DNA of 64,000 nt from Glossina fuscipes (GCF_014805625.2 NW_023998421.1:7075426-7139425); one strand, 5' to 3'. Shown: positions 22,404-34,617, counted from the stretch's first letter. Notes: a model not told the origin generated them from the letters alone. A program made the numbers and translations.

Positions 22404-24159
22404 TCATGAAGCAATGGAACATCAGACCATCTCTTTATCTAAAGACGTGGTGAGAGCAACAGTAAATGCGTGTGCTTCTTCCTACTCATTGACGTTATGA
22501 TTGACGTTTACAACAAAAAACAATTTTTAGCTCCCATTATGCCGCGTTTTGATTTGTTTTTCATACTTGTAGTAAGGCTGTAGCATTTCTTTCCTTTTTG
22601 GAAGTGTATTTTACATATCTCATTTACGGACGAAATCGTAGCGAATTGCGAGTAAACTTGTTTATTAATATATTTAATAATTTCTTGAAATGGTTCATCT
22701 CCTTATGGAGAATAATGTGGACTATAATATTCAATCTCTGCCAAATATTAGTAAACGCCAGCCGAATTTTGTCTAATGTCTATCGCAAAATTTTTCGGAC
22801 TTTGTCTGAAACACAATGTCTTTGCGGCATTTTGCTCATTCAATTTCTTTTTTTTTCCATTTCTAGATAAAGTAGCAGATTATATATAATATTTAGCATG
22901 CGGTAAAATTGATGCCATAAATATCTGTCGAAATTCCATAAAGATTTATAGAGAAAGATAGTCGTTTCTCTTTCTATCTTGCATTAGTATATGCTTCATA
23001 TTGACGCTATTGGAAATACGCGGCTGAAAGTAAAGCTGAAAAAGCTTCGCGATTAAGATAAAGACAACAAAAAGGGAACACTTAATAACCTATTCGTTCT
23101 CTCCGCACGCAAGTAAGCCTAAGATGAGCGAGATATATGTTATTATGTAATTGCGTGTAAAATACTCTTACATAGCCTTTCGCAATTGTTTCTAACACAC
23201 ATTCGTGGAGAAGCCGAGAAGCTAGGTGAACGGAGAGTGGTAACTTTTTTCGGAGGAAATTGTGAGTTTTTTTGTATCAATTATTTAATTTGAATAAACA
23301 ATGCATACAATAATAGGTCTACTCCTTAAAAATGTTAAATTATCTCTATTTTATGGGTTTGTGAATGTATGCATCTATGCATTAGAAATTGAAATGTAAA
23401 CCATGTAATTTTTGTTTTCTAATGTGAATTATGTGCGTATACATATATAATTCGAAGGTGGATGTGTTAAGCAAGTAGTTAATGTGTGAATTATAAAAAA
23501 GTTAACTTAAATCGCGTTGAAAATAATTGTTCTACAATTTTCATATCATTATTTTTTGTTTTGTCGTTGAACTTTTGTAAATTTGAGAGAAATGCATTCA
23601 TTATGTTTCTCCTGTTCATACTAAAGTATGCACTGATTTCTTAGAAAGAAAAAAATCTCGTTGTTAACATTCTTATACGCATCACCGGAAGATGAGCTTC
23701 AAAGTGACGCCTGTAAGTTCGCCTATGCGAACTAATGATTACTCCGTTTGCCCTCCCTTGATTCGCAACAAGAGTATGAAATGTGGCTGTTGCTTCAAGT
23801 CTCAATAGTTTTCATGTAGAGATAACTTATCATTCATTTTGTATAGAAAAAGTGCTTTCGGGAGCACTAACAAGTCAAACGTTATGAAAAACATATCGAT
23901 GTCTCTTTGTAACTACATACATTATCTGTATGCATATGCGTATATCCATACAAGAAGTTCAAGGAATGCATATATCTATACATGTACATATCATCAAGAG
24001 GGGTATATTTATGCAAGTTATTGTCCGTACAAAGACATGGAGATAATATAACACACACTTAATTGCTGAACGAACAATGTTAAGACAAGTACTTAGAGAA
24101 AATATTTTTTTATTAATCATTAATAAACCATTTGTATGGAATATGTTGCATGTATTATA
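22404..24159. other. Spacer, no gene recognised
   Basis: AT-rich. The frame at 22598-22870 (+) is hydrophobic and aromatic with no recognisable domain. No repeat copy recognised. Confidence 0.45.
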
Positions 24160-24326
24160 TTACAAATTTCTTCAGTAAGAGCGAAGCGAAGATATTAGGT
24201 ATATCCTCCCTAGTTAAGCTACTATATGGCGGTATTGATCTTCCAGTCTTATTAGGAAGGATAAACGTTAATGTTCCTAATCGTTCTTCAAGAAATTTCA
24301 TATTCATAACGCTTGGCCAATTATGA
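24160..24326 (+). pseudogene. Possible C-terminal remnant of a non-LTR retrotransposon ORF2
   Basis: The frame reads L-Y-G-G-I-D-L-P-V-L-L-G-R-I-N-V-N-V-P-N-R-S-S-R-N-F. The pattern G-x-I-D-x-P-x-L-L-x-x-I-N-x-x-V-P-x-R-S-x-R resembles the conserved tail after the reverse transcriptase domain in many insect jockey-like elements. Only about 40 residues remain and no catalytic domain is present. Similarity is judged by eye. Confidence 0.35.
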
Positions 24327-24413
24327 ACTTTTTAATGAAGATTCCTATTAGTACATATTTACATGACTTTCGTTTACAGTTTTTTGATATTGTAGAGGAA
24401 CGGAAGACTTACG

Positions 24414-24839
24414 ATGCAAAACGGAGAAGAAAATGAGATGGTCCAATGTCCGTACAACAAAGCACATGTCTTGTTAAAAAGTCGTTTGGCCGCGCACTTA
24501 ATTAAATGTCGCGTTAATTATCCCGATGCACAACTCAAACCGTGCCCTTTTAATTCCACGCACTTGCTATCACAATATGAGTATGCCGCTCATGTTACTA
24601 ATTGTCCTGATCGCAAAATAATGTTCCAATAAGGCCTAAGTACATCTCCAGCGGTATGGAGAAAGACCACGACCAGGCATAGTATCATTGAAACTAATGA
24701 AAATTGGGACGAAGTGGATGCGGAGGACTATGATCCCAAAAAGTACTTGGATAGAGCTGCAGTATTGCGACGTGCTGAAGACGTAAGCCAGTCAGAGGGC
24801 AAAAAATTGATTAATAATAAACGGATGCGTTTAGATTAG
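24414..24839 (+). pseudogene. GTSF1/asterix-like CHHC zinc-finger gene with one in-frame stop
   Basis: GTSF1 proteins (Drosophila asterix) bind PIWI-clade proteins and are needed for piRNA-guided transposon silencing in the germline. From the ATG at 24414 there are two perfect CHHC fingers with spacing C-x5-H-x9-H-x3-C: C12/H18/H28/C32 and C44/H50/H60/C64. At codon 73 there is a TAA (24630-24632). The same frame then runs on for 68 codons with an acidic, Trp-containing tail (A-V-W-R-K, N-E-N-W-D-E-V-D-A-E-D-Y-D-P-K-K) to a TAG at 24837-24839. The tail is the part known in this family to contact PIWI. No intron is evident. The single stop may be a recent null mutation, an assembly error or readthrough. 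An AATAAA follows at 24874. Confidence 0.75.
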
Positions 24840-24873
24840 AGGGAGGTGTCGTTTTGCACACCCACCTAGATTA

Positions 24874-24879
24874 AATAAA
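24874..24879 (+). promoter_or_regulatory. Poly(A) signal AATAAA for the GTSF1-like gene
   Basis: AATAAA 35 nt after the final TAG of the GTSF1-like reading frame, consistent with a compact 3'UTR. Confidence 0.5.
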
Positions 24880-26069
24880 AAGTTATCGTTTATTTTATGC
24901 CGTCCAATGGCTTCTATTGCCTTTAAGTCTTCAATATATCGAGAATTATGCTTGAGTGTGTATAAATCGTATGTTCCGGCAACTTTGCCAAAATTCGGGC
25001 AAATTTTGAGATTTTAATTTTGTAATTGTGTTGGTAACGTAAAAAGTTTAGCTATACATATAAATGAATCTGTCTATGTTTTTGTTTGATTGCATCTGTA
25101 GTGTAGTGGATGATGTGTTAAATGTTTTGTTTTCTAGAAGGGGATTTACAAAGCAGTAGCGAGATATTAGATTGCCCGAGTCTTTTTTCTTCACTCATTT
25201 AGATAAGAGAATTTTCACGAACTAAGTGGAAAATGAGGAAGAACGAGTAGACAAAGCTATAAGCATAAGTGACTACAATAGCAATACTTGAAATGACCTA
25301 TAATTCTTATATGTAAGTCCTTAAAACGGAATTTCAATTGTAATTAATATGTTTACATAGAATTAAAAAAAAAAAATAAGTGTTAATTTTTAAGCAAATA
25401 CGTATGTTAAATATGTATGTCAAAAACTGAAATTTTAAAAGTAAAAAGTTTTCGAGTTCAATTTATGTATACAAGAGTTAAAATTTAAAAATTTGATAAT
25501 CAATTAAAAAAAGAAAATACAAAAAAAATTGTTAATAATATAAGAAACTTAAACAATATCCAACTTATTTGTATATGTATTCGCTTATTCTGTGAAATAA
25601 TTGAATTTGTATTCGCCTATGTACACGTATTTATATTTTCGTATTCAAACTTATGGATTCCTGAATTTAAATATATGGATTCGATATATATATTTCATTG
25701 TTATCAATTATATTGTACAAAAAATTATTCGCCGTGACTACCTCATTCATTTTAAAATTAACCCATTTTAATGCACCAAATATATCTTCGTTTGAGGAGT
25801 GTACAAAATACTTTTAAACATTCTGTCTTCTTTGCCGTACGATAAATAAACATAAAACCTCAAAAAAAAAAAAAAAAAAAAAAATTGATTACTCCTAACT
25901 TTGTGTGGGCATAGCCGATTTATTCCATTTTTGGACCTAAAGAGTAGTGTGATTCATAAAACAAATGTGCAAAATTTCAGCCTTCGAACGTTAATAGTCT
26001 GCTAGTAGCGAGCAAAAATCCAGAAATTTTTGTTAAAGAAAAGTTGAGCTGCGATCAGTTTACGTTCCA
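24880..26069. other. AT-rich spacer
   Basis: No exon seen. A pure poly-A run of about 22 lies at about 25862-25884, possibly the tail of an old retroposon. Confidence 0.5.
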
Positions 26070-26335
26070 CTGCGCGCTTCTGCTCCGACCAATTTGGTCC
26101 ATTTCAATGTCAACCTTCGCGCAGAAACTTCCAAAGTATCTTCATTTTTGCGATCAAAAACGTGCTCCACCGCACAGATACACAGAGGGACAGACATGGC
26201 CAAATCAGCTTTGAATATCTCGCTGATCAAGAATACATATATACTTTATAGGATCTTGGAAGCTTTCTTTTGCGTGTTACACACATTATGGAAGAAGCTT
26301 ATACCCAGTATGCCCCCATTTTAAAGTGGTAGGTA
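26070..26335 (+). repeat. Family B copy, 3' part
   Basis: Blocks in order: a CCAATTTGGTCCATTTCAATG block, GAAACTTCCAAAGTATCTTC, a GACAGACATGG core, CTGATCAAGAATACATATAT, then ACTTTATAGGATCTT and a GTGGTAGGTA end. The same order is seen at 52.9-53.2, 56.6-56.8 and 57.2-57.4 kb. Confidence 0.6.
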
Positions 26336-28924
26336 CAATAAAGCAAAGTATATTATTTTGAATGCTCATTGTAAAATTAAAGCATTATTCATTTAAAATA
26401 AAAATAATTAGATGAAAATTAAAAAAAAATTGTATTTAACTAAAAATCCGTGGATCGTGCAATCAGCGCAATTTGGTAATCAAATTAAATAATCCATCAG
26501 ATAATGAGACAATCAAGTAATAAAACCGCAAATCACTATTTTATGGGCGAATTTCAAGCCAATATTACTGTCCTCAACGGGCGGTTGACCATTGCAACTA
26601 CGCACACACACACACATACTGTGTGTTAAGCAATTCACTACTTAAATTAAGGCGTTTCATTCGGTCAAAATAGGCAGCGGTTGATTGTATAGATATCTTA
26701 TTATGCAATGAATACACTCATCAAAAAAGAAAAAAATAGCAGCAGAAATTGTTTATTCGAGAAATTAAATAAATTAAAAAACGAAAAAGTGATACAAATT
26801 TTAGGGCAAGTCTTTATAAACATAAGCTATAATTATAGAGAAAACTTTCCTTGTTCGAATACAAACTGGCAATGAGTATTCAAATTTTTGGTTCTCATTT
26901 AGCTTTTTTCAATATATTATACGTTAACGGATCAGTTGACATCAGCTGTTGGAGTGACTAAATCTCCGAATCATATCCGGTTCTACATTTTCGTGATGGG
27001 ATTTGTAGCATTGAGAAATAAGTAAGTTTACTATCCCCTTGTCTTCGAGGTTCTTTATGTCTGCACGGTTATTAAATGTTTCGGAAAATGTCTTTCTGAC
27101 GAACTTCCTCTTCCTCCTTTTTATATGATGTTCCCATTCTCTTCTCTCTTCCTAGCATACATTTTTTAACTAAAGCAATATAACCGAGCATAAGAAAGAC
27201 GAAGAAAAAATTGGGAAATATGGGAAAAATGGGAATTTACCGAATTTTGCTTTAACAGCACGCACCATATATTAAAAGAAAAAAAAAAGAATTCGAGCTT
27301 GTTTACGGTTATGCGGACCTTTTTGCCTTAACATTAAAAAAGATGCCCTACTGTCCGTAAATCTGTGTATCACTAAAAAGGGGAAATGCTGCATCCCGGG
27401 TTATTATGGAAATTAAAAGACTTTCTTAAGCATATTATTGAATACCACTGCTAAAGGTGCACCGTCAACAAAAAATATGAAGAATTGGCCTACATTTAAT
27501 AATAGGGAAAGTTTTCTTTTTAAAAAAGAACATTATCGTACTCAACATGCATGTGTTATTGCAAATTATTGTCTCAGTTTGGCTTCACACGGCCCTTTCA
27601 AGGCAAACCAACGATAAATTGTTTTTTTCGACGAAGAAAGTGTGGCTAACCCATTTTGAAGTCAATGCTGAATTTGAAGAATATTTTCTCCTGTCAAAAA
27701 ATAATGTTGTAATCGGCACATGAAGCTCCGATTGCTTCACTGCTTTGAAAAAGTTTATGCATGTTTGCGATGGCTTAGGCGTTCACTTGCAATTTAGGCC
27801 TGTACCGGTTGTGGGAGTGGCTCTATGCTAGTTGTGTACATGCTTTTTTTCTTTTTTTTTTCCCCTTCTCATTTGTTTTATTGTACTTATAGTAAGTTTT
27901 AATATTAATTAATTAATTTAAGATTTGCTTTAAGAGTCAATTGAACTCGACTGCCATATTGTTTTAGTTGAGTTTCTTATATAAGTGGAATAAATAAATA
28001 AATAAATAAATACCAAAAGTTAGTTCACTAAAATTCCTGCCATTTGTACAGATTTTTTCTTAGGGACAACACGAGCAGAAGCCAAATTTTCTTTATTCTT
28101 GTTCAAAATCGTTGGTGTTAACTAATGCTTTCTTGACTAGTTTCTAGATTTTTTGGACTATTTGCACTAACAATGTACACGTTTGTGTGCAGGTGAAAAG
28201 ACCATATCCGAAAAACACACATCTGCACGCAAACTCTTAATCATTTTATTAGATTACATATTTATTGCCATTCCTAGCCATCCCTCTGTCCCAGTTCCAT
28301 TTTGAAAATAATTGTTGTATACTCAATGAAATGTTTTGATGATATAATTCAAATATGCGAGCAAAAATGTATTGAAGAGTTTTGTTCATTTCACTACGGT
28401 GTGCTTCGTAGCAGAAACAATGCACTGATCCGCTGATTAAGTGAATGAGGCGTATACTTGGTACAAGTGGGAGCATATGAGAATGTATTGTTTTCATAAC
28501 ACGTCTACGCATGACTGCGGTTAGAAATATTGCTGATTTGTATTCATTGCAAAATTTTATTTTTGTTCCAAATATGTATTTCAATAACTACAATTTTATA
28601 AAATCTAGGAATACATACATCTATCAAATATATTTCACTTGTCTGATGATTTCGCTTTATTCAATTATTGGCGTGAATACGTTGAGATAACCAAAATGGA
28701 TTTAAACAAACGCGAACATAAAGTTCGCTTAGTTTGCTATTAAATCTCTTAAAAAATATTAGCCATTGATCTGATAGGAATCAAAATTTTGAATGCCTTC
28801 ATTGTTGTGAAATAGAATTGTTTTTCTAGCAAGTAAATCCTAGTATTTACAGTTAGTTCCATTTTGAAACCAACTTTAAATAAATGATAATCAGCAAATT
28901 TTAGCCAAGTCAGCCGATGAGAAC
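26336..28924. other. Spacer, no gene recognised
   Basis: Contains a short (CA)n run near 26605-26617 and an AATA-repeat near 27990-28010. A 111-codon frame at 28249-28584 (-) has no recognisable domain or splice context; I do not call it. Confidence 0.45.
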
Positions 28925-29137
28925 AGCGATTATCAAGTCAATGTTCGTTCATTCTAATCTTAGTGTGGTACAGTTTACAATGGTTGTAGCTGTAGTAAAT
29001 GATCGATCGATGGAGGCACAAAGCGAACAGGCTACGGCTACCTCCCTATCTTTTTCCGTTTCTGGACTTCTTTCTGGCCGTCGCCTTGTTATAGGAATAG
29101 CGGTAACCACCGTATGATTGGTCAAATTAAAAAAAAG
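28925..29137 (+). repeat. tRNA-derived SINE family, copy S1
   Basis: Aligns block by block with 43085-43325 (GATTATCAAGTCAATGTTCG against CACTATCAAGTTAGTGTTCG; CTAATCTTAGTGTGGTACAG; GCTACGGCTACCTCCCTAT) and with 38289-38512 at its 3' end (GGAATAGCGG..ACC, ATTGGTCAAATT). It ends in an A-tract at 29128-29136. The B-box position is mutated in this copy. Confidence 0.6.
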
Positions 29138-31313
29138 CTTATTTTAATCGTTAGCGGACCCTTAGACAATTCGATTGCTATATATATGGCAGAGGGTACC
29201 GCTACTACACTTTCTTCGCCCTCGCTATTTCTGGTTATTTCAAATGCCCTTCCGTTGAGGTTTATGGCATTGGCTACGAACGATGTGATCAGAAATGGTG
29301 CAGGAACTTTTCAAAATGTTATACGGCAACCGTTATATTCAACCAAGTAGACTAGTTAGCCGTTCTAATAATTAAAGGTCGCAGTGCATTTGGCAGATTT
29401 AGGCTTGTTCAGATTACAATCTTTCTCCAAACTTCGAGAAATGACTTGTTTCGTTCAATAGATATTTCGAGAAATTCGACTGTTCTTACTACTAGAAGCT
29501 ATTGCGGAAAATTTTTTGTTTTTTCTGTCTTTCTGATAACCTCTAGTACTCTCCTGGGCTTCTAAAAGGAGTAAAGAAAAAATCAACTAAGTTTCGATTG
29601 CAAACAACACCAATATCGAAGCGAAATTTCTCTTTGTTTTTCAAAAAAATTTTTTTTCAATTTTATTTACATAATGGTCGCAATTCTCTAAGTTTATAAA
29701 GGATTGGCGTGATTGATCGTTTGATTATAGAGAGTTTTATGAATTATTTATCAACTTGCGCTTATTTATGATTTTTTGCGCTTTTTTTGCAATCTATTGA
29801 AGTTTTCAATTAAACCACATGTATATTCGACTATCATACATTAAATTGCGTGTTTTTTAAAAATTATATTTCGTTAAAAGTAAACTTAACAGTCGTGCAC
29901 CACAGTTCCACGCACACAATTTATATATTTGTACCGCACGGGGACTGCGAGTACTAGTTCATTCAATAATGAGGTCAAAAATTTGAAATATTTTCATAAA
30001 CTGGATGAGAACGCGATTATATTATGTTAGTGTGTGTAAAAAGTTGGTGATGTTGTGAACACTAAGTGTGGTAATGTTCGCATACTACTCGTGAACATAC
30101 TCAGTATTGTCATCATAGCAGATAAAAATAAATGAAAACATTTTTAACCAAAATTTAATTAAAACTTTGCAATTAGTAAATGGAATTTTTTTTCGAAAGC
30201 AATAGTAAAGCGTTACACATCGCAATTTTTTATTTTTTTTGTAACTTTTATATATCATATGCTTAACCAGTTTATTTGCGAGCTGAGATGAATTACAGTA
30301 AAACTGTATTTCATATTTGCTTGATTGCAGCAGTAAAACTGATAATTATCTGTCAGATATCCTTGAAGTTATATGCATTCCGCTCCTTGCAAAATTTTTC
30401 TCTCTAACCTTGGCATTATCACTTTAAGTGGCATAGGGTTAGTCACTTTCATCATTACGTTCCGGTATGTGTATCTTAATTTGGCAGGACGGCAGAGTGG
30501 ACTTTTATTCAATTCATGCAAATCACTTGATAAGAAACTCTTTTTTTCTCCTTAATGGAAAGAGAGAAAAGAAATTTCATTTGATAAGAAACTCTTTCCT
30601 TCTCATTGGAAGACGCTATAGTCTTCCAGTTCGTGGCATTATCGCAGTCATTTTAGCTACATTTCACAATGTAGTTGTTAGGAGTTCGACGTGATGTAGT
30701 CCCCTGGATCAATATAGGCTGACTCTGCCACTGCGAAGATAAGTTCACTTGAAATTTTCTCATGCAAATAAAATTTGATGGAATTGTTTTGCAATGTCAG
30801 CTAAATAATTAGATAGCTTCAATAGGCCAATCAACATTCTCTCAATTAATAAATTACTTTCAAATTTTTCATTTATTCGTTGAGAGGCGTAGTTAAGCTT
30901 AGCTTTAAGTTAACTTTCTTTTCCTGTTTATACTCTACAATCCTTGTAGAAGTGGTGTAGGGGATCTAAAGATTGTATCTAATGCACTTTTTTGTGAGCA
31001 TGGACAGTGAGCATGACAGTAAATATAAAAGTCAACTACTAAATTTGAATCATTCAAGTGTATTTTCCACATGACGCATCATGCCAAGTTTCTGACAAGA
31101 CATGATAGCAAGTAAGAGAAATTCGTTATTTTTATATTACGCGAAGTGAATCCAGTCTTTCTTTATCTTGGCTATACCACTTACTTTGCGAACAAAATTG
31201 TTAAAAATGAACACTGCGCCCACTTTTAACAAATTACTTCGCACACGTTTTTTTCAAATTTGAAATTTTCCCTTTTCTGTTAACTTAATACATATTGAAT
31301 ACTTGGCAACGTG
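29138..31313. other. Spacer with a small tandem duplication
   Basis: Overlapping open frames on both strands at about 29140-29350 look protein-like but match nothing I know. A 54-bp direct duplication beginning TTGATAAGAAACTCTTT starts at 30527 and 30581. Otherwise AT-rich spacer. Confidence 0.4.
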
Positions 31314-31392
31314 GGTACCGCTTAGTCTAGTGGTTCGGATGACCAACAAGTAGACAGTAGGCGCTCGGGTTCAGTTCCTGGTGCGGCGGAAC
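31314..31392 (+). repeat. tRNA-like sequence (SINE head or tRNA pseudogene)
   Basis: An A-box, TAGTCTAGTGG, fits the pol III consensus exactly. About 40 bp later CGGGTTCAGTTCC resembles a B-box. The spacing is right for a tRNA or a tRNA-derived SINE, but the acceptor stem does not close well and no CCA-compatible end or intact anticodon arm is evident. It is distinct from the S1-S3 family. Confidence 0.55.
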
Positions 31393-32009
31393 GCAAATTA
31401 TACTTTACTTAATATATTGTCTATGTCTTCCTTTGCTTCCTTTGCATGTTTTAAGGGAGAGTAGTTGTTGCTCTTTTTTATTTTTGCTAAGGATTGGGAC
31501 TATTTTTGAACTGGTTTGCGGTTTTGCTAATATAGATTTCATAATTAAGCGACGGTCAAAAATCAACATAATGATCAGAAAAATTGAGCAAATTTGGAAA
31601 TTAACCAGGATAACCGATAAAGTTCTTCCGGATAGATGCGAGTTTCATCAAGAAATAACGTGTGTCCGTCGATACGCAAATTAATTGCTTGTTTTTTAAT
31701 GTTGGACAACCAATCGGTGGAAAGAAATAACAGATCGCCTAGAAAGAACGCGCAAATAAGGGTTTTCGACCTTATGTCTATATCGGAGAAGAAACATCAC
31801 GACGTCAACTGCGATGATGAAGTAGGCTCATCTCAAATGTCTATGAGGAGGCGGGTGCAGGACCAGGCACAAAGGTATTTTTTTTCGGAATATACGATAT
31901 GTACAGATATCTTGGGAAATACACAGCGAAAGATGTTTGGCTTTCCTGACCAGGAGAAACTTTAGTACACCCAGTCAATTTGAAACTTTCGTACAACGTA
32001 ATAAAGTAA
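31393..32009. other. Spacer, possible SINE body
   Basis: Frames at 31433-31684 and 31636-31965 (+) overlap in two phases and match nothing recognised. The first part may be the body of the element headed by the tRNA-like sequence. Confidence 0.35.
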
Positions 32010-32130
32010 GAAAATCATATTCGGCTATGACCGAACCTTTCATTTCTGCCATCGTTTTACTTAAAATCAATTACGTTTATCATTTCTTAGCAATACCACC
32101 GATGTGGGCATCAAACGATATGACTTTGAG
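32010..32130 (+). repeat. Family B copy, 5' end only
   Basis: Begins AAGAAAATCATATTCGGCTATGACCGAACC, the hallmark 5' block of family B (ATTCGG near its complement CCGAA), then a CCACCGATGTGGGCAT stretch before decaying. Confidence 0.55.
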
Positions 32131-32212
32131 AGTAGAGTGCGGATTATATTTCTCTTATATCTTAATACCTTTTAAAGAATTAGCAGAAACTATGACCACA
32201 AATAATTGCAAA

Positions 32213-32215
<3 letters not shown>

Positions 32216-32249
<34 letters not shown>
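32216..32249 (+). repeat. (CT)n microsatellite
   Basis: A pure CT tract of about 34 bp. It is transcribed as GA if the minus-strand exon just upstream reads through. Confidence 0.95.
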
Positions 32250-32251
<2 letters not shown>

Positions 32252-32283
32252 CCTTTTTCTTCTCTCTTTATGCATGTTATGAT

Positions 32284-32538
32284 GTTTAACTCATAATTTA
32301 AAAGTAATTTTAGTAGACATGGCATTGCTTGGCTTATTTTGTTAATATATTTTTGCAACTCCTCTTTTTTCGAAATTGTTAATTTTGATGGAGTGGCATT
32401 CTTAGGTGCAGGTGGTGCCTCGAACATGCCGAACGAGCAAATAATATGATGAGAACATTATTTCAGATTACAAGACTTACTGCTAGTGCTAATTTCTTGA
32501 TGCCGAGATTTATGCAAATGATGGGAATTTCGTCAGAA
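32284..32538 (-). CDS. Two candidate exons of an unrecognised gene
   Basis: On the minus strand an open exon (about 32538-32481: S-D-E-I-P-I-I-C-I-N-L-G-I-K-K-L-A-L-A) ends at a canonical GTAAGT donor. A 62-nt intron ends TTCGAG, and the frame continues in phase 0 from 32418: A-P-P-A-P-K-N-A-T-P-S-K-L-T-I-S-K-K-E-E-L-Q-K-Y. It then stays open past 32284 into a GA microsatellite. The intron size and the matching phases support a real gene. Alternatively translation could begin at an ATG at 32427. The 3' end is not defined and I do not recognise the protein. Confidence 0.35.
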
Positions 32539-33794
32539 TAAAATGATAATTAGATAATGTGGCATGCATCCATAAAGGCCGCCGGGCGTACTTCATTTAA
32601 CATGTTTGTGATATTATCACCACGTTACCTCCATTACCTTAAATGCGTCTATTAAAAGTTTATGCATGCTATGCAATCTCTTGCCATTACCAGAAACACA
32701 CACACTCGCTCCTCCTCTCTTTCCCCCTCTCCCTCTGCAACTATATGAATGCCTTTAAGGGTTGGATGTAACATGATATGCATCTAGTATCCCTATATAT
32801 ACAATGCATTGCAATGTGTGTATGGTTTTAGCCGTGATTATGTGCCTTCAAGTCTGCTTGTTTACAAACAAACCGTTTCTTAAACGTAATTTGTTTAAAA
32901 TGCAAAGAGGAAAAGCATGTAATATTAGTGGGTATTAAATGTACCTTCTCTCTCTTGGTTGTCATTCGAAACTATGTTCATATTTATTGCAGTCTGCTAG
33001 TTCTTGCATTTTTCTCTTGATTCTTCATTCATTTATTGTAAAGACTGTGAATTTAAATTCAAGTCTTTCCTCCTCAAGATATTCCTCCTTCCTTACAGAG
33101 AGGCAAATTTTTTGTGGATTAATGTGGTCTTTTAGCGGGCCCTATAATGGAAAGTGCTTATATCAGATTGTTTCTTCGTGGTGTTCATCCAGAGTCTCAG
33201 ATCACCAACTTTGCTTGAAATAACACTTATGTGAAATGTGTTTTTATTGCCATCGAGCTTGTGGGTGTATAATGCTCATCCTCAAACAAGGTCTTTGGCC
33301 TTCCTTTAAGAGTCTATCTGCTAAATTTTCACCGTGCGACCGTGGCCTTTCCAAAGGTAGATGACAGACAGACAGGTAAGGCAAAGTGAACTCAGTTTCA
33401 CACTTTATGAGCTTTCAGATGCATATTTCCGAGCGGTAATAAGAATAATAGATATTTTTATTTTTGAGATGAATATAAAAACCGAAAATTTATTTTTGCT
33501 TGCTTTTGTACTGACGCCGTTGCTGAAATTTTAAGATAAGCTGGGTAAGCCTTGAATTAGGGCAACAGTAACTAACCTGGACAAAGCATTAGACTTTTAA
33601 TACATATTCACCAATCTAGGACATGTAGCAGGCATATAAAGTGTTTTCCAAAGTAAAGTGAACTTTTTTTTTTTGAAAATCCTCCTTTAATTTGAAAACT
33701 ATGTCCCTCGCTCATCTTCTGCCAAATGTACATACCAATCAGATGTAGACACACCGAGTTCTTCTATTGCGGCTGGATTTCCGCCGCTTTGTTT
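32539..33794. other. Spacer with repeat scraps
   Basis: A scrap resembling family B (CACCGTGCGACCGTGG, then GACAGACAGACAGG) lies near 33325-33380. The frame at 32939-33223 (+) is Ser/Leu/Cys-rich and unassigned. Confidence 0.35.
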
Positions 33795-33895
33795 TCATTA
33801 CATTCTGCACCTCTTGTGGTATAAGGGTATATTAAGTTTATGCGGATGCATGCAATACTAAGAAAGGAATGAGATAGACCCGCATTTTATTAGTA
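33795..33895 (+). repeat. Family A 5'-end fragment
   Basis: CACCTCTTGTGGTATAAGGGTATATTAAGTTTATGCGGATG followed by GAGATAGACCCGCATTTT, the standard first 100 bp of family A. Confidence 0.6.
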
Positions 33896-34565
33896 CTTAT
33901 CATAACATAACAATGAAAATGCAACAAAGTAAGGGAATGAATCCGCATTTATATAGAATCGTATGTCATATATATTTGTTTGATTATCTAAAAGATATTA
34001 GACTTAAGAATAAAGATAACGTCAGTTATTATGAACAATGGCAATGCATGTGAATACTGACGAAGTGATTGCAATGAATGTACGAATTTTAACATTCTTG
34101 TAAGTTCAGCATATTGCATTCGTCATAAAATGAAATAAAAAAAATGTAAAATTTAAAATTAAAAATCAAAAACGAGCGATAATGAAATTTCTATCCCTCT
34201 GTCTGTATGAGTGAACTTCGCAAAGCGCTTTCATCTGAAATTTTATGAACTCTTAAATTTTATTTGATTTTTGAATTTATAAGAGCGTCATTCAAATGAA
34301 CGCATGTGTGCCTGTGTGTCTGCCAACCACTATGCCACAGTAACGAAAGCAAAAAGTTTCATTGCTTGCGTGTCAGTAATACATGAAGTGCAGATAGAGC
34401 GTTAAAACATTTTCTAAAGTTTGTCAAATGAAATTTTACAAATCTGTTATATGCCTTCACTCATACATAAAGCCAATTGAATGGTGTGGAAAGGGCAAAG
34501 TGAGTTAAAAACAGCGGGAATATATTAATTTATGTATTTTCCTGTGTGAAAACTTATAGTCTTAC
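33896..34565. other. Spacer
   Basis: AT-rich, no exon or repeat copy recognised. Confidence 0.45.
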
Positions 34566-34617
34566 TTCTGGTTTTTCTTCTTCTTCGTCTTCCTTTGCTA
34601 ATATGTCGAACTTAAAA
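34566..34617 (-). CDS. Candidate small internal exon, acidic
   Basis: On the minus strand, between an ACTTCATCAG acceptor and a GTAAGA donor, 52 nt read F-K-F-D-I-L-A-K-E-D-E-E-E-E-K-P-E. The acidic run and both splice signals suggest an exon, but no flanking exon was located, so the protein is unknown. Confidence 0.3.

Noticed and set aside
24560..24660. Reading the stop of the GTSF1-like gene as part of a short intron
   Set aside because: The only GTATGC donor would remove the second half of the second CHHC finger, which is perfectly spaced.
28249..28584. 111-codon minus-strand frame
   Set aside because: No domain, no splice context, and such lengths arise by chance in AT-rich DNA of this size.
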